From Brucella pseudogrignonensis (GTDB taxonomy: Bacteria; Pseudomonadota; Alphaproteobacteria; Rhizobiales; Rhizobiaceae), in NCBI RefSeq assembly GCF_002252525.1, contig NZ_NNRM01000022.1, positions 124,001 to 188,000 on the forward strand: 64,000 nucleotides of DNA, read 5' to 3'. Below, piece after piece: positions 52,575-61,197 of the stretch (position 1 is its first letter; every line of letters starts with the position of its first letter). The position numbers and the translations under genes are program-made. The notes beneath the pieces are model-generated. The model saw only the letters and a list, made by a program, of their open reading frames with translations. It had not been told where the DNA came from and ran no database searches.

Positions 52575-53624
52575 ATGCATGGTGAATACAAGGTCCACGG
52601 TGGCAAGCTGGTTGTTATCGATCTCGAAGTTCAGGATAACAAACTGAGCCAGGTTCAGGTCGCGGGGGACTTTTTCCTCGAGCCTGCAGAAGCCCTTGAT
52701 GACATTCGTGATGCATTGAACGGTTTGCCTGCGACTGCCTCATCGGAAGAAATTGCTAATGCGGTCCGCAAAGGACTTCGCCCAGACGCTTTCATGATCG
52801 GTTTCAGCCCTGAAGCTGTCGCTATTGCTGTGCGTCGAGCTCTTGGCGTTGCACGTACCTGGCGCGACTACGAATGGCAGATCATCGATATTCCGCCGCT
52901 GACGCCAACGATGCATCTCGCGCTTGACGAAGTTCTGGCACGTGAAGTGGCCGCTGGACGTCGCGCGCCGACTTTGCGCTTTTGGGAGTGGGAGCGTCCA
53001 TCCATTATCATCGGAGCGTTTCAGTCGCTGCGTAATGAAGTGGATATGGAAGCGACTGCTGAGCTCGGCGTCGAAACAGTTCGTCGCGTAACAGGCGGCG
53101 GCGCAATGTTTGTGGAGCCGGGCAACTCGATTACCTATTCTCTTTATGCGCCGGGTGAACTCGTGCGTGATATGAGTTTCGCCGATTCCTACGCATTCCT
53201 CGACGAATGGGTCCTGAAGTCGCTTAATTCGCTTGGCATCGACGCGTTTTATAAGCCGCTCAATGATATTTCGAGCTCGAAAGGCAAGATCGGTGGAGCG
53301 GCCCAGAAGCGCTATTCAGGCGGAACTGTTCTGCATCACGTCACCATGGCTTATGACATGGACGCCGAGAAAATGGTGAAGGTGTTGCGCATTGGCCGGG
53401 AAAAGCTGTCTGACAAGGGTACGGCCAGCGCGGTCAAACGCGTCGATCCTGTCCGCAGCCAGACGGGCTTGCCGCGCCGCGAAGTCATTGATCGCATGAA
53501 AGAGATGTTCGTTTCGTTGAATGGCGGTGTCACCGGGACGATAACACCGGAAGAATACGCAGCAGCCGAGAAGCTCATTGAAGAAAAATTTGCCACGAAG
53601 GAATGGCTGCATCACATTCCGTAA
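52575..53624 (+). CDS. Lipoate-protein ligase with N-terminal accessory domain
   Basis: Attaches lipoate (or octanoate) to lysines of 2-oxoacid dehydrogenase E2 and GcvH subunits. The start at 52575 (MHGEYKVHGG) is chosen because AAGG lies upstream and the first domain begins here; a GTG at 52536 is less likely. Residues 1-80 resemble the small LplA C-terminal accessory domain (GEYKVHGGKLVVIDLEVQ), here placed at the N-terminus. Residues about 95-345 form the BPL/LplA/LipB catalytic domain with RRVTGGGAMFVEPGN and KIGGAAQKRYSGGTVLHH carrying the expected lysine. The order of domains is swapped relative to E. coli LplA. Confidence 0.85.
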   Translation: MHGEYKVHGGKLVVIDLEVQDNKLSQVQVAGDFFLEPAEALDDIRDALNGLPATASSEEIANAVRKGLRPDAFMIGFSPEAVAIAVRRALGVARTWRDYEWQIIDIPPLTPTMHLALDEVLAREVAAGRRAPTLRFWEWERPSIIIGAFQSLRNEVDMEATAELGVETVRRVTGGGAMFVEPGNSITYSLYAPGELVRDMSFADSYAFLDEWVLKSLNSLGIDAFYKPLNDISSSKGKIGGAAQKRYSGGTVLHHVTMAYDMDAEKMVKVLRIGREKLSDKGTASAVKRVDPVRSQTGLPRREVIDRMKEMFVSLNGGVTGTITPEEYAAAEKLIEEKFATKEWLHHIP

Positions 53625-53682
53625 GTAAACATGGCTCGCAATGTCATCGCGCCGCGTGACAGCGGGGGCAAGCCATGTCATA

Positions 53683-53710
53683 GGGAGGCCAAGTTATCAC
53701 AAGGCCTCCC
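53683..53710 (+). promoter_or_regulatory. Hairpin at the ABC-F translation start region
   Basis: GGGAGGCC / GGCCTCCC pair 8/8 with a 12-base loop, ending 6 bases before the ABC-F ATG. The left arm contains a Shine-Dalgarno-like GGGAGG that would be masked. Confidence 0.45.
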
Positions 53711-53716
53711 ACGCAC

Positions 53717-55342
53717 ATGATCCGCATCGACAGCATCAGCAAGTCCAACAGCCACCGTATTCTCTTTATCGAAGCTTCTGCCGCGTTGAATCGTGGGGAA
53801 AAAATAGGTCTCGTCGGCCCAAACGGTGCCGGTAAAACTACGCTTTTCCGCATGATTACCGGCGAAGAACTGCCCGATGAAGGGCAGGTGAATGTCGAAA
53901 AAGGCGTGACGATCGGCTATTTCAACCAGAATGTTGGTGAAATGGGTGGTCGTTCGGCTGTCGCGGAAGTGATGGACGGCGCAGGTCCGGTCAGTGTTGT
54001 GGCCGCAGAGTTGCGCGAACTTGAAGCCGCGATGTGCGATCCTGATCGTCTTGACGAAATGGACGCGATTATCGAGCGATACGGCGAAGTGCAGGCTCGC
54101 TATGAAGAACTCGACGGCTATGGATTGGATGGTCGTGCGCGCGAAGTGCTTGCGGGTCTGAGTTTCAGCCAGGAAATGATGGATGGCGATGTCGGCAAAT
54201 TGTCCGGCGGCTGGAAAATGCGCGTGGCTCTCGCTCGCATTCTTCTCATGCGCCCCGACGTTATGCTTCTCGACGAACCGAGCAACCATCTCGATCTTGA
54301 AAGCCTTATCTGGCTTGAAGCTTTCCTCAAAAACTATGATGGCGCATTGCTGATGACCTCCCACGACCGCGAGTTTATGAACCGCATCGTGACCAAGATC
54401 ATTGAAATCGACGGCGGCTCGCTCACGAGCTATTCCGGTGATTATGCCTTTTATGAAGGCCAGCGTGCGCTGAACGAAAAGCAGCAGCAAGCGCAGTTTG
54501 AACGCCAGCAAGCAATGCTTGCCAAGGAAATCAAATTCATCGAACGCTTCAAGGCACGCGCATCACACGCATCTCAGGTACAGAGCCGTGTGAAGAAGCT
54601 TGAAAAGATTGATCGCGTGGAACCGCCACGTCGTCGCCAGACGGTGGCTTTCGACTTCGCACCAGCGCCACGATCCGGCGAAGATGTCGTCAGCCTCAAG
54701 GGTGTCAACAAAAGCTATGGCAGCCGCACGATTTATGACGGGCTGGATTTCATGGTTCGTCGTCGTGAGCGGTGGTGCATCATGGGCGTCAATGGTGCAG
54801 GCAAGTCGACATTGCTCAAGCTTGTCACCGGCACAACGGAGCCTGATCAGGGGATCGTCAATCTCGGCGCGAGTGTGAAGCTTGGCTATTTCGCACAGCA
54901 CGCCATGGATATTCTGGACGGGGACAGCACTATTCTCGAATGGCTGGAACAACGCTTTCCAAAGGCAGGGCAGGCACCTTTGCGTGCACTTGCAGGCTGC
55001 TTCGGCTTTTCTGGCGATGATATTGAAAAGAAATGCCGTGTGCTTTCTGGCGGTGAGAAAGCGCGATTGGTCATGGCAGCAATGCTGTTTGATCCGCCAA
55101 ATTTCCTTGTACTCGATGAGCCGACTAACCATCTGGATCTCGACACCAAGGAAATGCTCATTCGGGCGCTTTCCGCTTACGAAGGCACAATGCTTTTCGT
55201 ATCGCACGATCGTCGCTTTTTGTCGGCGCTCTCCAATCGCGTACTGGAACTCACGCCGGACGGCATTCACCAATATGGCGGCGGCTATACGGAATATGTT
55301 GAAAGCACAGGCCAGGAAGCGCCGGGCTTACACGTTGGATAA
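53717..55342 (+). CDS. ABC-F family ATPase
   Basis: Soluble protein with two ABC ATPase domains and no membrane part; family members act on the ribosome (translation factor or antibiotic protection). The 541 residues include Walker A GPNGAGKTT, signature LSGGWKMR and Walker B VMLLDEPSNHLDL in domain 1, a linker helix region rich in Gln/Lys (about 245-290, the P-site tRNA-interacting motif), and GVNGAGKST, LSGGEKAR, LVLDEPTNHLDL in domain 2. Closest in feel to EttA/Uup-type housekeeping ABC-F; which one cannot be decided. The region just before the ATG folds into a hairpin. Confidence 0.93.
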   Translation: MIRIDSISKSNSHRILFIEASAALNRGEKIGLVGPNGAGKTTLFRMITGEELPDEGQVNVEKGVTIGYFNQNVGEMGGRSAVAEVMDGAGPVSVVAAELRELEAAMCDPDRLDEMDAIIERYGEVQARYEELDGYGLDGRAREVLAGLSFSQEMMDGDVGKLSGGWKMRVALARILLMRPDVMLLDEPSNHLDLESLIWLEAFLKNYDGALLMTSHDREFMNRIVTKIIEIDGGSLTSYSGDYAFYEGQRALNEKQQQAQFERQQAMLAKEIKFIERFKARASHASQVQSRVKKLEKIDRVEPPRRRQTVAFDFAPAPRSGEDVVSLKGVNKSYGSRTIYDGLDFMVRRRERWCIMGVNGAGKSTLLKLVTGTTEPDQGIVNLGASVKLGYFAQHAMDILDGDSTILEWLEQRFPKAGQAPLRALAGCFGFSGDDIEKKCRVLSGGEKARLVMAAMLFDPPNFLVLDEPTNHLDLDTKEMLIRALSAYEGTMLFVSHDRRFLSALSNRVLELTPDGIHQYGGGYTEYVESTGQEAPGLHVG

Positions 55343-55346
55343 GAAT

Positions 55347-55371
55347 AAGGCGGGAAATTTCCCGCCTTTTC
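55347..55371. terminator. Bidirectional terminator between ABC-F and SDR genes
   Basis: AAGGCGGGAAA / TTTCCCGCCTT, an uninterrupted palindrome followed by TTC. Confidence 0.85.
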
Positions 55372-55384
55372 TTTTGTCATCTGC

Positions 55385-56164
55385 TTAGCGGTAAACAATG
55401 CCGCCATCAGTCAGGATAGCCTGTCCGGTAATATAATCTGAATCCGGGCCCGAGAGGAACGATACCAGCGAGGCAACGTCTTCCGGGGTCTGGGCGCGGC
55501 CAAGAGCGATGCCTTCAACATACTTCTTGTAGGTTTCGCCCTTTGGCGCACCGGTGATTTCCGAGAAGCGCTCATCGATCTCAACCCACATATCGGTGCC
55601 GACGATGCCCGGGCAATAAGCGTTCACCGTTATGCCTGCGCTCGCATATTCTTTGGCGGCGGCTTGAGTCAGCGCACGCACAGCGAATTTCGTCGCCGAA
55701 TAAACACCCAGCATTGCGAAGCCATCATGGCCAGCAATCGACGAGGCATTAATAATCTTGCCCTTATGTCCGCGCGCTTTGAATTTGGCTGCTGCTGCCT
55801 GAATGCCCCACAGAACACCTTCGACATTGATTTTCAGGATACGGTCGACTTCTTCGGGCTTAACATCGGAAATAGGCTGAACCTGTGCGATGCCCGCATT
55901 GTTGACGATGACGTCGAAGCCGCCGAGTTCCTTTTCTGCATGGTCAATTGCTGCGTAGACATCATCGCGCTTGCTCACATCTGCTGAGAACGTAGAGGCC
56001 TTGCGACCCAGTGCTTCAACTTCCTTTTTTACGGATTCAAGCTTGTCTGCTTTCAGGTCGACCAGTGCAATATCAAAGCCGTCTTTTGCAAGGCGCAGAG
56101 CGATACCGCGACCAATGCCCTGTGCTGCACCTGTGACCAATGCAACTTTAGCTGTGTTTGACAT
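55385..56164 (-). CDS. Short-chain dehydrogenase/reductase (diacetyl/acetoin reductase-like)
   Basis: A 259-residue classical SDR: NAD(P) motif [14 protein letters not shown] in VNNAGIAQ, the catalytic Ser (S141/142), Tyr155 and Lys159 (YSATK), and PGIVGTDMW. The long C-terminal substrate loop ([14 protein letters not shown]) is close to diacetyl reductases/2,3-butanediol dehydrogenases (BudC), which makes acetoin or diacetyl a plausible substrate, but SDR substrates are hard to predict. It has its own promoter region upstream and sits between an ABC-F gene and an orphan metQ. Confidence 0.88.
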   Translation of the reverse strand: MSNTAKVALVTGAAQGIGRGIALRLAKDGFDIALVDLKADKLESVKKEVEALGRKASTFSADVSKRDDVYAAIDHAEKELGGFDVIVNNAGIAQVQPISDVKPEEVDRILKINVEGVLWGIQAAAAKFKARGHKGKIINASSIAGHDGFAMLGVYSATKFAVRALTQAAAKEYASAGITVNAYCPGIVGTDMWVEIDERFSEITGAPKGETYKKYVEGIALGRAQTPEDVASLVSFLSGPDSDYITGQAILTDGGIVYR

Positions 56165-56389
56165 GATTTATCCTTTTCTGCTGTTAAGCTGATAAGCAGT
56201 CGGGAGAACTGCTATTGTACAAGCTGGCATTGCCAGATGACATGCACAAGACTGTAGAACGCCGTGCTTTCTGTTCATTGATCACAATCAAGTGCGCGCT
56301 AAATTATTGATGTGCCAATCAGAAACAGCTTCTTAATTAGATTGGTAAGCAGTATAGTGGATTAAATTTATCAACTTTTAGAATGTGCC

Positions 56390-57283
56390 ATGCGCTTCCG
56401 TTTCGACAACAGAAAAACATCCTCAAAAATTGAACTACAACGCCGTCGTTTTCTCGCGATATCAACGATGGCTTTCGCTACAAGCTTGCTGCCATCGGTA
56501 CTCTATGCCGAAGAGAGGCAGTCTCTACGTATTGCGCTTGCAACCAGTGTTTCCAACCAAGCTGCGGAGGTGGCAGCGACTGAAGCAAAAGAGCAGGGGC
56601 TCGATGTCGAACTGATCGAATTCAGTGATTGGAATACGCCGAATACGGCAGTTGCCGATAAGACTGTTGACGCCAATCTTTTTCAACATATTCCCTATCT
56701 GGATTACACCAACTCCAAGACCGGAAACGGGCTCGTACCGATAGCGCCTGCTTTCAGCACGCCATTCGGGCTTTACTCGAAGAAATATTCAAAGCTCGAA
56801 GATCTTCCGGATAATGCGCAGATCGCGTTTTCAGGCGATGTGATCAATACCGGCCGGTCGCTTCTTCTTCTGCAGAAGGCGGGCTTTCTGGAGTTGAAGC
56901 CAGACACAGATCATCGTGCGAGCCTCGAGGATGTTGTTATCTGGAAGAAACCGCTCAAGATCGTGCAACTGGACGGTCCACAAATCGCGCGATTACTGGA
57001 CGAGGTGGATGCTGCGGCGACCTATCCCACTTTTGCAAAACTCGCAGGGCTGGAAGCGTCATCAGGACTGATCTTCGAGAACGAACCGATCTACGCCTTT
57101 CAGTTCGTCACACGTCCGGAATTGCGAGATGATGTTCGATTAAAAAAGTTCATCGAGATTTATCAGAACTCACCCGCTGTTAAAGCAAAGCTGCAGGAGC
57201 TCTATGGGGATATGGTTTCGTTCCCGCGTTTAAAGTGCGTAGAGCGCTTGCATTTGATCTCTGGTGGAACATGCGGTTTTTAG
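56390..57283 (+). CDS. MetQ/NlpA-family methionine-binding protein, Tat signal
   Basis: Periplasmic substrate-binding protein of the MetQ type (methionine or a related compound). The 297-residue protein starts with a long n-region and a twin-arginine motif QRRRFLAIS, so it is probably exported by Tat and is not a lipoprotein (no Cys at the cleavage site). The NlpA core is seen as EFSDWNTPNTAVADKTVDAN, LFQHIPYLD and the C-terminal LYGDMVSFP. After SFP, where MetQ proteins normally end, 19 further residues follow (RLKCVERLHLISGG...), probably because the original stop codon was lost. No MetN or MetI genes are nearby. Confidence 0.88.
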   Translation: MRFRFDNRKTSSKIELQRRRFLAISTMAFATSLLPSVLYAEERQSLRIALATSVSNQAAEVAATEAKEQGLDVELIEFSDWNTPNTAVADKTVDANLFQHIPYLDYTNSKTGNGLVPIAPAFSTPFGLYSKKYSKLEDLPDNAQIAFSGDVINTGRSLLLLQKAGFLELKPDTDHRASLEDVVIWKKPLKIVQLDGPQIARLLDEVDAAATYPTFAKLAGLEASSGLIFENEPIYAFQFVTRPELRDDVRLKKFIEIYQNSPAVKAKLQELYGDMVSFPRLKCVERLHLISGGTCGF

Positions 57284-57369
57284 TGGTCATTTTGCCAAAT
57301 AGACCATTGATGCAGAGACGTGGTTCAGCTAGAAACGCCTAGATTGAGGCGATCACGCCTCCCGGCGAT

Positions 57370-57446
57370 GCACCCGTAGCTCAGCTGGATAGAGTGCTGC
57401 CCTCCGAAGGCAGAGGTCACAGGTTCGAATCCTGTCGGGTGCGCCA
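57370..57446 (+). tRNA. tRNA-Arg (anticodon CCG)
   Basis: 77 nt including encoded CCA. Acceptor GCACCCG pairs with CGGGTGC, discriminator G. Anticodon arm CTGCC-CTCCGAA-GGCAG gives CCG (reads CGG). T-arm contains GGTTCGAATCC. Confidence 0.96.
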
Positions 57447-57681
57447 TATAATCAATGACTTAACGTAAATTTATGTTGTGCTCACAGGTTCGTTGAACCT
57501 TCTGGTCAAATGTTAAATTCGCGTTTGGATCTAGCCTGCAAAGATTCGATACGAGTTTCGTTGCGCTGACGCCGTTACTTTTAACTTTACTAATTCTTAT
57601 TGTTGCTCCAAGAGCGCTCGCGCCTTGTCTCATTAGAAGACTCAGGTTTTATTACGCCCAACTTTAAGAGGGTAAGGTAAT

Positions 57682-58068
57682 ATGACTAAGAAAAGTGTGG
57701 CGGGTGCTCCAGCCGTTATGGCTGTGGTAGGAGTAATACTCTTGGGTGGCGGGTTTTATCTCCAGTCCAGCGGATCGGGTGTTTCACCGGCCGATCAGTC
57801 GCGCTGTGAGGAAAACGTCAAGAATCTCTACAAAGATAGCGCTGAAGCCCAGCAAACATTTATATCCAAATGCAATGAACCGGGTGTTGTTGCGATGATT
57901 GATGCACGGGTAAATGGCTCTGGTGCGTCTGATACAGCTGCGGCCATTGCGTCGGCCAACCAGTCCGAGATCGGCTCTGGCGCTCTTGGTTACGGTATCA
58001 TGGGTGTGGGCGTAGCACTGCTTATTTCAGGGCTTTTCGGCCTGTCTCGCGCCAAAAAGCGTGGTTGA
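57682..58068 (+). CDS. Hypothetical small membrane protein, 128 aa
   Basis: Not recognised. Two hydrophobic segments (about 10-30 and 100-121) bracket a 70-residue, probably periplasmic part that carries two cysteines (SRCEENVKNLYK and SKCNEPG) which could be bridged. The C-terminus is basic (SRAKKRG, inside). AGGGTAAGG precedes the ATG. A strong hairpin without T-run follows at 58076. Confidence 0.7.
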   Translation: MTKKSVAGAPAVMAVVGVILLGGGFYLQSSGSGVSPADQSRCEENVKNLYKDSAEAQQTFISKCNEPGVVAMIDARVNGSGASDTAAAIASANQSEIGSGALGYGIMGVGVALLISGLFGLSRAKKRG

Positions 58069-58075
58069 AGCCACC

Positions 58076-58109
58076 GTTTAATACCAGCTCTCCGCAGCTG
58101 GTATTAAAC
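58076..58109. repeat. 14-bp perfect hairpin after the small membrane protein gene
   Basis: GTTTAATACCAGCT / AGCTGGTATTAAAC with a 6-base loop, starting 8 bases past the stop. No T-run on either side. It may be a 3' stabiliser or a Rho-independent terminator of unusual type. Confidence 0.6.
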
Positions 58110-58289
58110 AACGAATATGGAATAATTCACATCTTTGAAATCGGCTGAATCAGCCGATTATGTCGCTATTTTCCGTAAAGATCTGAAAGTAGGTGATGAG
58201 CAGAACTGCGAATGCATCCTGCAAAACGGGTTCCGGCTTCCAATCTAGTATGCTTTAAGAAGCCCAACGTATTTTAGCAGGAGTTCGAC

Positions 58290-58733
58290 GTGCGCTTATT
58301 CAGCAAAGCAGCCTTAACCAGCGTGATCCCTTTTCTGATGGTTTCTGCGGCGCTTGCCGATGCAAAAACGGATTCGCTTCAACTTAGAAAAACCGTGGTC
58401 GATGGGCTTTATACCTATATCGAACTGGGCGAAAATTCCGAAGGGCGATCAAAAGCTCTCGGTGTCGAGATGGAAGACAAGGTAAAGGTACCTGTTGCAA
58501 AAGCGCAATCGGAGTGGCGGGAGATAGCGCAGAACAGTACAGATCAGGCTGGCTATCAAACCTATAAAATGTGCGATACGGCAGCCAGCTCGCTTCAAGA
58601 TATTATTGATACAATTGCTGGCTATATTAAAAGCGACAGCACGCAAGAGCCTGACTACGAAGCCACTTTGACCAAGTTTGGCGCGGATTTGACCGAGTGC
58701 GAAAAGGCACTGGATGTGCAGTTAACTTTCTAG
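58290..58733 (+). CDS. Hypothetical secreted protein, 147 aa
   Basis: Not recognised. Starts at GTG 58290 with CAGGAG 7 bases before. The signal peptide ends near AALADA (24). The mature part is mostly helical with two cysteines (KMCDTAASS, TECEKALD). Convergent with another small secreted protein gene (58784-59029, minus) of different sequence. Confidence 0.7.
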   Translation: MRLFSKAALTSVIPFLMVSAALADAKTDSLQLRKTVVDGLYTYIELGENSEGRSKALGVEMEDKVKVPVAKAQSEWREIAQNSTDQAGYQTYKMCDTAASSLQDIIDTIAGYIKSDSTQEPDYEATLTKFGADLTECEKALDVQLTF

Positions 58734-58783
58734 CTTTCAGGATAATGGCGGCATCCATATTTCGAACGCCGCCATTCGGATAA

Positions 58784-59029
58784 TTACTTTAGTTCAGCAA
58801 TCATATCATCATAGACTTTGCATGCGCTCGTTGGATCAGAAGCGAGCTGCGACTGCGCGCCGGAAAGCTTCTGAGCAACTTCAGCTGCTTTCTGAGGGTC
58901 CTTTGCTGCCAGTTCTTGCATCTTTGTAGAAAATTCTGTCGCTTTTGCAGTAACGTCTTCAGCTGTGCAGGCGAGCGAAGGTGAAGCAGCGGCCATCACA
59001 ACAGCGATTGCGAGAAGGTATGCTTTCAT
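58784..59029 (-). CDS. Hypothetical small secreted protein, 81 aa
   Basis: ATG 59029 with AGGAAAG upstream; the open frame reaches further up but without an RBS. Signal peptide MKAYLLAIAVVMAAASPSLA, then a short alpha-helical mature chain with two cysteines, C21 and C70, likely a disulfide. Repeating Ala/Gln/Lys helices suggest a helical hairpin. Family not recognised; the position of C21 just after the signal does not fit a lipobox well. Confidence 0.7.
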   Translation of the reverse strand: MKAYLLAIAVVMAAASPSLACTAEDVTAKATEFSTKMQELAAKDPQKAAEVAQKLSGAQSQLASDPTSACKVYDDMIAELK

Positions 59030-59335
59030 TGTTCTTTCCTCGTGACTAGTCAAAGTTATATTAGACAAATCCCTATAACCGGCTGAATATAAGAGGGAAA
59101 TAATATTTGAATCACATAGTGTGTACAGATTTAACAATATTCCGGAGCATTATGTACGAGGTGCTTCCGCGCCGCATTTCGGATAATTTTGTTAATATCG
59201 GTTCTGCTTGATTAGAATAGATCTAGTAAGATCAAAATAGTTGTCGATACTCGAACATTAAGCTTCGTTTTGTTTTCAATTCTCTGAGTTTTGCGCTTAT
59301 TGAGCACTTATTAATTAAGCGTAACAGGAGATGAT
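59030..59335. other. Intergenic region upstream of the SPFH gene
   Basis: 306 AT-rich bases between a minus-strand small gene and the SPFH gene; contains both divergent promoter regions and AACAGGAG just before the SPFH ATG. No other structure was seen. Confidence 0.5.
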
Positions 59336-60223
59336 ATGCGTCATATTCCAACTGCTATTGCCGCATTTATCGGCTTAGCCATTTTGAGTGTCGTTCTGGG
59401 GTCCTGGTATACTGTCGACGAGGGGGAACGTGGCGTCATTCTGCGTTATGGAGCCGTGGCCGGCGTTGCACAGCCGGGGCTTGGTTTCAAAATTCCATTG
59501 ATAGATTCCGTCGTTCGCGTTTCGGTTCAATCCAAGGCAGCTATCTATAACGGCATGGAGGCCTATAGCCGGGACCAGCAACCAGCAACGATGAACCTCT
59601 CGGTCAACTATCGTATTCCGCCGGACCGCGTTGAAGAAGTTTACGCCACCTATGGCGGTGAAGATGGACTTCTGTCGCGTTTGGTTGAACGGCGCGTGTT
59701 CGAGGAAAGCAAGACTGTATTCGGTCGCTTTGCAGCTGTAACAGCCATTCAGGAGCGCGGTCGCCTTAATCAGGAAATCGCAGACGCTATCCAGAAAAGC
59801 GTAAGCGGTCCGGTCATCATCGATAGCGTGCAGATCGAGAATATTGATTTCTCTGATGCCTACGAGGCTAGTATTGAGCAGCGTATGCTTGCTGAGGTCG
59901 AAGTTCAGCGTCTGCGTCAGAATGCAGAACGTGAAAAGGTGCAGGCGGAAATTACCGTGACGCAGGCTAATGCGCAGGCTGACGCCCGTCGTGCAGATGC
60001 GCAGGCGCAAGCTGATTCTGTGAGGCTTCAGGCACAAGCTGATGCAGAAGCTATTCGTCTGAAGGGTGACGCTGAAGCTCAGGCCATCAAGGCGCGTGGT
60101 GATGCATTGCGCGATAACCCAGGTCTGGTTTCGCTCACACAGGCCGAAAAGTGGAACGGACAACTACCCACGACAATGCTGCCGAACGGCGCCATTCCGA
60201 TGTTGAACCTTACGCAGGAATAA
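59336..60223 (+). CDS. SPFH/Band 7 (prohibitin-like) membrane protein
   Basis: A 295-residue protein with an N-terminal hydrophobic anchor (about 7-25), an SPFH domain (about 26-190: TVDEGERGVILRYGAVAG, QPGLGFKIPLID, SVNYRIPPDRVEEVYATYG) and a long C-terminal coiled coil rich in Ala, Gln, Asp and Arg repeats (about 190-265). Prohibitin-like SPFH proteins form large oligomeric rings in the membrane and often regulate proteases such as FtsH; no HflK/C partner is in this window, so the specific role is unknown. A terminator follows. Confidence 0.88.
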   Translation: MRHIPTAIAAFIGLAILSVVLGSWYTVDEGERGVILRYGAVAGVAQPGLGFKIPLIDSVVRVSVQSKAAIYNGMEAYSRDQQPATMNLSVNYRIPPDRVEEVYATYGGEDGLLSRLVERRVFEESKTVFGRFAAVTAIQERGRLNQEIADAIQKSVSGPVIIDSVQIENIDFSDAYEASIEQRMLAEVEVQRLRQNAEREKVQAEITVTQANAQADARRADAQAQADSVRLQAQADAEAIRLKGDAEAQAIKARGDALRDNPGLVSLTQAEKWNGQLPTTMLPNGAIPMLNLTQE

Positions 60224-60235
60224 GACGTTTTGATT

Positions 60236-60265
60236 AAATGGCGGGTCGCGAGGCTCGCCATTTTT
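60236..60265 (+). terminator. Terminator of the SPFH gene
   Basis: AAATGGCG / CGCCATTT with an inner GCG/CGC pairing, followed by TTCG. Confidence 0.8.
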
Positions 60266-60389
60266 CGTTCGTCCGAAAACAAAGAAAACGCGCAAAGCTT
60301 CCGCTCTGCGTTTACATTATCTAATTCAACTATCTACTTGATAAAGAAGGAAACTTTGTCCCTGAACATTCCTCTATCTAAGAGAGGAA

Positions 60390-60466
60390 TGGCGCGAGTG
60401 ACGGGGCTCGAACCCGCGACCTCCGGCGTGACAGGCCGGCACTCTAACCAACTGAGCTACACCCGC
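60390..60466 (-). tRNA. tRNA-Asp (anticodon GTC)
   Basis: 77 nt on the minus strand with encoded CCA. Acceptor GCGGGTG pairs with CACTCGC, discriminator G. Anticodon arm CCGGC-CTGTCAC-GCCGG gives GTC. T-arm GGGTTCGAGCCC. Confidence 0.95.
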
Positions 60467-60701
60467 GCATTGTTCCGATGCTTTCGATCAGGAACGGTGC
60501 TCATGTATGCGGGAACGGGATCAGCGTCAATCGTTTCTATGCGTAAGACCATAAAAAAATTCGGATAATTCTAATTTAAGGCTGATCTTGTGGAAAAGAT
60601 GGAGGAATGGGAGCATTTCAGCGGCTAAAAAAGCGTATCAAATGGCGGTTTCACTAAGAAGCGGCACATCTGACTAATGTGCCGCCTGCTGGAGATTCGT
60701 T

Positions 60702-60941
60702 TTATCGAACAGATTCGCCCGTTTTGGGATCGATCTTGATTTCGACCTTTGCCCCATTCTTCATAAAATATTCGATTTCATAATAACCGCGATCATTCCA
60801 ATCGACTTCATCAATATATTGCACATCGGCTGTTTGCTCGATTTTGGCGATTATCTCGGATAGCTTTGCGCCTTCTGGCGCGGCTGCAAAAGCGCCGACG
60901 GAAGTCGCAGTGAGAAGAATGGCTGCAAGCATGGTGCGCAT
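60702..60941 (-). CDS. Small periplasmic PepSY-domain protein
   Basis: 79 residues: signal peptide (MRTMLAAILLTATSVGAFAA) and one PepSY domain recognisable from YIDEVDWNDRGYYEIEYFMK and VEIKIDPKTGESV. PepSY domains often inhibit or chaperone extracellular proteases, but stand-alone ones have no proven function. RBS AAGGAG precedes the ATG. Confidence 0.8.
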   Translation of the reverse strand: MRTMLAAILLTATSVGAFAAAPEGAKLSEIIAKIEQTADVQYIDEVDWNDRGYYEIEYFMKNGAKVEIKIDPKTGESVR

Positions 60942-61018
60942 GAAGAACTCCTTTGATCGTTACAACCTCTAGGTAAGGCCGCAAATTCACTAATCAAGGA
61001 TACGCTTCGCTGGATCTC

Positions 61019-61105
61019 TTATTGCCACGAGCCGAAGTGTGTCTGCAGAAAGCAGCCAAACACGAGGAAGGCCGCTATGGCCAGGGCGATCAAGAGTATT
61101 TTCAT
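61019..61105 (-). CDS. Possible 28-residue membrane protein
   Basis: ATG 61105 to TAA 61019 encodes one hydrophobic helix (about 2-20, MKILLIALAIAAFLVFGCFL) followed by a short polar tail with Trp. A weak RBS (GCGGA, 10 bases before) and no detectable paralog make the call tentative. It lies between the PepSY and DoxX genes and shares their strand. Confidence 0.35.
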   Translation of the reverse strand: MKILLIALAIAAFLVFGCFLQTHFGSWQ

Positions 61106-61197
61106 TTTTTGATCATCCGCATTGTTCAGATCACATACAAGAAAACTGTATGTGATCTGAAGCTGTCAGATAGACCGCCTTAAGGAAATGATTTCGA

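Noticed and set aside
53678-54511. 277-codon open frame on the minus strand within the ABC-F gene
   Set aside because: Antisense to conserved Walker and signature motifs; no supporting signals.
56165-56389. SAM riboswitch upstream of the metQ-like gene
   Set aside because: I looked for the conserved helices of SAM-II-type elements and found no convincing match.
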